Origin: Phoronis australis
Taxonomy: Eukaryota; Phoronida; Phoronidae
DNA length: 64,000 nt
Reading direction: 5' to 3'
Assembly (NCBI GenBank): GCA_002633005.1
Contig: NMRA01000109.1
Location: 230,256-294,255, forward strand
Below the pieces are notes generated by a model. The model worked only from the letters and a program-made list of their open reading frames with translations. It made no database searches and was not told the origin of the DNA. Made by a program: the position numbers and the translations under genes. Below, piece by piece: positions 43,601-64,000 of this stretch. Each line of letters begins with the position of its first letter. Positions within the stretch are counted from its first letter, which is position 1.

Positions 43601-45184
43601 TAGCGGTGATCCGCCCAACTTCTTGTGATATACTACTTACAAGTTAGACTCAACGGCATTACGCCGTAATGTAAAAACAACGAAAACAGACTCAGTTCCT
43701 TTACAGTGCATCGCTCGGAATTTCCAACAAACAAATATTCATCACTCACATACGGTATTCCTCTCTCACGGATCTGATGTCTCCACGATAAAGTACCAGG
43801 CAATTGTTGACGTTTTTTAATATCCCCACACCGTGTGCTTACAAAGAGATCAGCCCAGCTCCCACTCATTATTTCGGAGTGTTCCTATCCATCTCAGTCC
43901 TTGATCTGATATACGTACTGCGCGGCCCTCCGCCGAGAAATTGAAAATAAATTCTTTTCTCACGCACGTTGTCTTGATCATCCCAACCCCCTGTTGCGGA
44001 GAACCGTTGAATAATGACGGGACACATTAAATTTAGACCCTGTAAAAAACTAACCGGGATCATTTTTCACGGGGTCATAATTAATGCTAAATCGGCTCGG
44101 TTGGTTATATTTCCATTCCGTTCCGAATGGGAAACTTTGTACTTTGTTGAAAGGTTGGATGCGCAATTCAGTCGTACAGGTTTGAAATTTTGGTTACTAT
44201 GCACTTCACTTTTTTGCACAAGTTTCGTCTTAAAACCAGAGAGCTCTTAAGAAAGCAGTGCAAATCTACAAAATTTCCAATATCAACTCGACAGAAGTAC
44301 AGATTTTTCAGGGATTTGTTGCTTTTAATAGAACAGAAGACATCTGGTTTTGGAATACATATTAAGAAATGAGTTCTTTAAGCAGTACATTTTTCAATAA
44401 AAAGAATACACTATTCACTTGGATGTTCTGATTTCGATGCCCCGGCTAGCGGGTATGTTCGGGAAGTTATTTTTCAGTTCAAGTAAAAATACATATGAGT
44501 GTTAATATAACTAGAAAACAGAATCACCATTGGATAACAGCATATGCTGTAAATATAATTAGCAAACAGAATGACCATTGGATAACAGCATATGCTGGTC
44601 AACAATTATATTTTTAATTGATCCTATATGGTCACCAAGACTGACGCATATAGTCACTCCGCTTAAACTATGGTGGCAGAACATAAAAACCTAGTTGCAG
44701 CACCAAGAAACTCGTTGGCAGAACCAAAAAACCCATGACTCAATGGCAGGACCAAAAAACTTAACTCTTTGGCTACCGGCATATGTAACACTGCGAGCCC
44801 TGGCATTTCCTGACTGACGCCGTAGGGCTGCCGGTGTTTTCCGCCATTTTTGTCTTGTGTAGCACTCTCCAATATGGCGTCATATTCTTGACAACGCAAG
44901 GCAGAATGGTGAATGGTGACGTCACACGCATGCTGGCGCCCCCAGTGGAGGCCATCAGAACTCGTAAACCGAGTTAACCATCAGTATCAGTACTGACCAA
45001 GTAGTCACAGATACATATGGATAATTTTATGTATCGTGACTTTCGTAAATCCTCAAAATCTAAGAATTAAGAATGTAATTGTGATATGATATACAATGAA
45101 TTCTGAGGTTGCGGCAAGATAAATAATGTTGCTCAGTTGAGTGTCTGAAATGAGTCTCGTGCGTCCACTGGTAGCCAACTGCGA
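40692..45184. other. Intergenic region, no gene recognised
   Basis: This lies between the Copia element and the first exon of gene 2. Contents seen: one degenerate copy (about 41990-42200) of the repeat family also found at 49.7-52.3 kb, a 48-bp direct duplication at 44501-44597, a loose GGCAGAACCAAAAAAC repeat (44670-44765) and one arm of a 35-bp inverted repeat at 44917-44951. Minus ORFs at 43633-44063 have no recognisable features. Confidence 0.45.
44501..44597 (+). repeat. 48-bp direct duplication
   Basis: Two adjacent copies share GACCATTGGATAACAGCATA and flanking sequence at a 48-bp offset, with a few substitutions. Near 44668-44765 a looser GGCAGAACCAAAAAAC motif recurs about four times. 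Confidence 0.8.
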
Positions 45185-63252
<18,068 letters not shown>

Positions 63253-64000
63253 GTGAGTATACAATAGACAATTATTGGTCAGTGTTTAGGATTCTGATGA
63301 ATTTCGAGAGATGTACTGCTGCGCTGCATAAAAAGCCCATTACCCGCTTCTGTAGAATATTTCCTTTGATTCCTTGCTACACGCACTAGTTTTGGACAGA
63401 AGTTGGCCTAGTCGCCTTCTAGATTACGAAGCATCAACATCGCCCACTCGCAAGCTCGGACCGTTCTTTAACAACGAGCCCCTCCCGTTTCGTTCGTCGC
63501 TTTCTACTTTCTGGGTGTGACTCCGGGAGACTTCCCAAACTGATGAAAATCAGATAGACTAAATCCTCGATGTATTGGCCAAAATTGTCTAGAAACGATT
63601 TCTGAACACAGAATAACCCATGACAGACAACTTCTACTTCGAAAAATTCTGGCAGAACAGGACGTCTTCAAATGGAATATCTCATACATCCGAGGTACCA
63701 CGCACAAGAACATATGATTTAATGCATGCCACTGACCACTAATTTGCCCGTGAGAAATAAAGTACACCTTGGGATGTGCACGTCAGAAACCTCCACAAAT
63801 AACACAAAACGGCATGCCACTAAAATTTTTCCTATTATAGATATGTGAGGTACCGGCCAAAAATAGTCTAAGTTGAACAATGGTGCTGCATTGACCATCG
63901 ACTTTCATATGGGAAACAAACTCCATTCTGAAAAGGGTTTGCCAGAAACCCCAAAAGAATCCCGACGCAATAAGCTAGCACATACATGTATATTCGAGGT
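63253..64000. other. Intron or flank, no gene recognised
   Basis: Downstream of the last proposed exon. The next exons of gene 2 are expected beyond 64000. Confidence 0.4.

Noticed and set aside
43633-44063. Two minus ORFs in the intergenic region
   Set aside because: No motif, no splice context and no conservation evidence within the window.

Overview
This is a eukaryotic, animal-type window of about 39-40% GC. Short exons are separated by long introns, and most of the DNA is decayed transposable elements. Two extracellular modules, a kringle and a WSC domain, lie on separate exons that are symmetric phase 1-1. With the very mixed transposon set (LINE, Copia, Kolobok-like, piggyBac, PIF/Harbinger, an 8-bp-duplication element) this points to a marine invertebrate. 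The species cannot be read from the sequence. There are no bacterial operons, tRNAs, rRNAs or CRISPR arrays.

Layout. 1-327: LINE endonuclease fragment running off the edge. 940-8621: a roughly 3.3-3.5 kb segment present twice in direct orientation, carrying a THAP-domain ORF; the second copy starts right after a single N at 5111, so it may be an uncollapsed haplotype rather than a real duplication. 3903-4440 and 8285-9571: ends of a TTAA-flanked, Kolobok-like family whose best copy is at 47657-49349. 9693-14354: a 1.4 kb repeat split by a 3.2 kb piggyBac element; an uninterrupted inverted copy lies at 33933-35335. 22349-36375 (+): gene 1, with kringle exon, charged stalk exon and transmembrane/tail exon. 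37122-40691: a Copia LTR element with both LTRs and a 5-bp target duplication, internally deleted. 45185-63252 (+): gene 2, with signal-peptide exon, WSC exon and one further short exon; it continues past the window. Its first intron holds Kolobok copy C, a 1.1 kb TIR element with 8-bp duplications, a decayed Harbinger element, microsatellites and a PIN-like pseudogene.

How the genes relate. Both host genes predict secreted or single-pass membrane proteins built from phase-1 modules. Three blocks of the intron after the kringle exon of gene 1 recur in the same order and orientation in the intron after the signal exon of gene 2, so the loci probably arose by local duplication and then gained different ectodomains. 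The first exon(s) of gene 1 were not found.

The best-supported structural observations are four insertions read against an uninterrupted sibling sequence (piggyBac, Kolobok copy C, the 1.1 kb element, and a 160-bp element at 58805), the complete Copia boundaries, and a heat-shock-element/TATA/initiator cluster at 30279-30464. No previously undescribed defence or RNA-guided system is visible.
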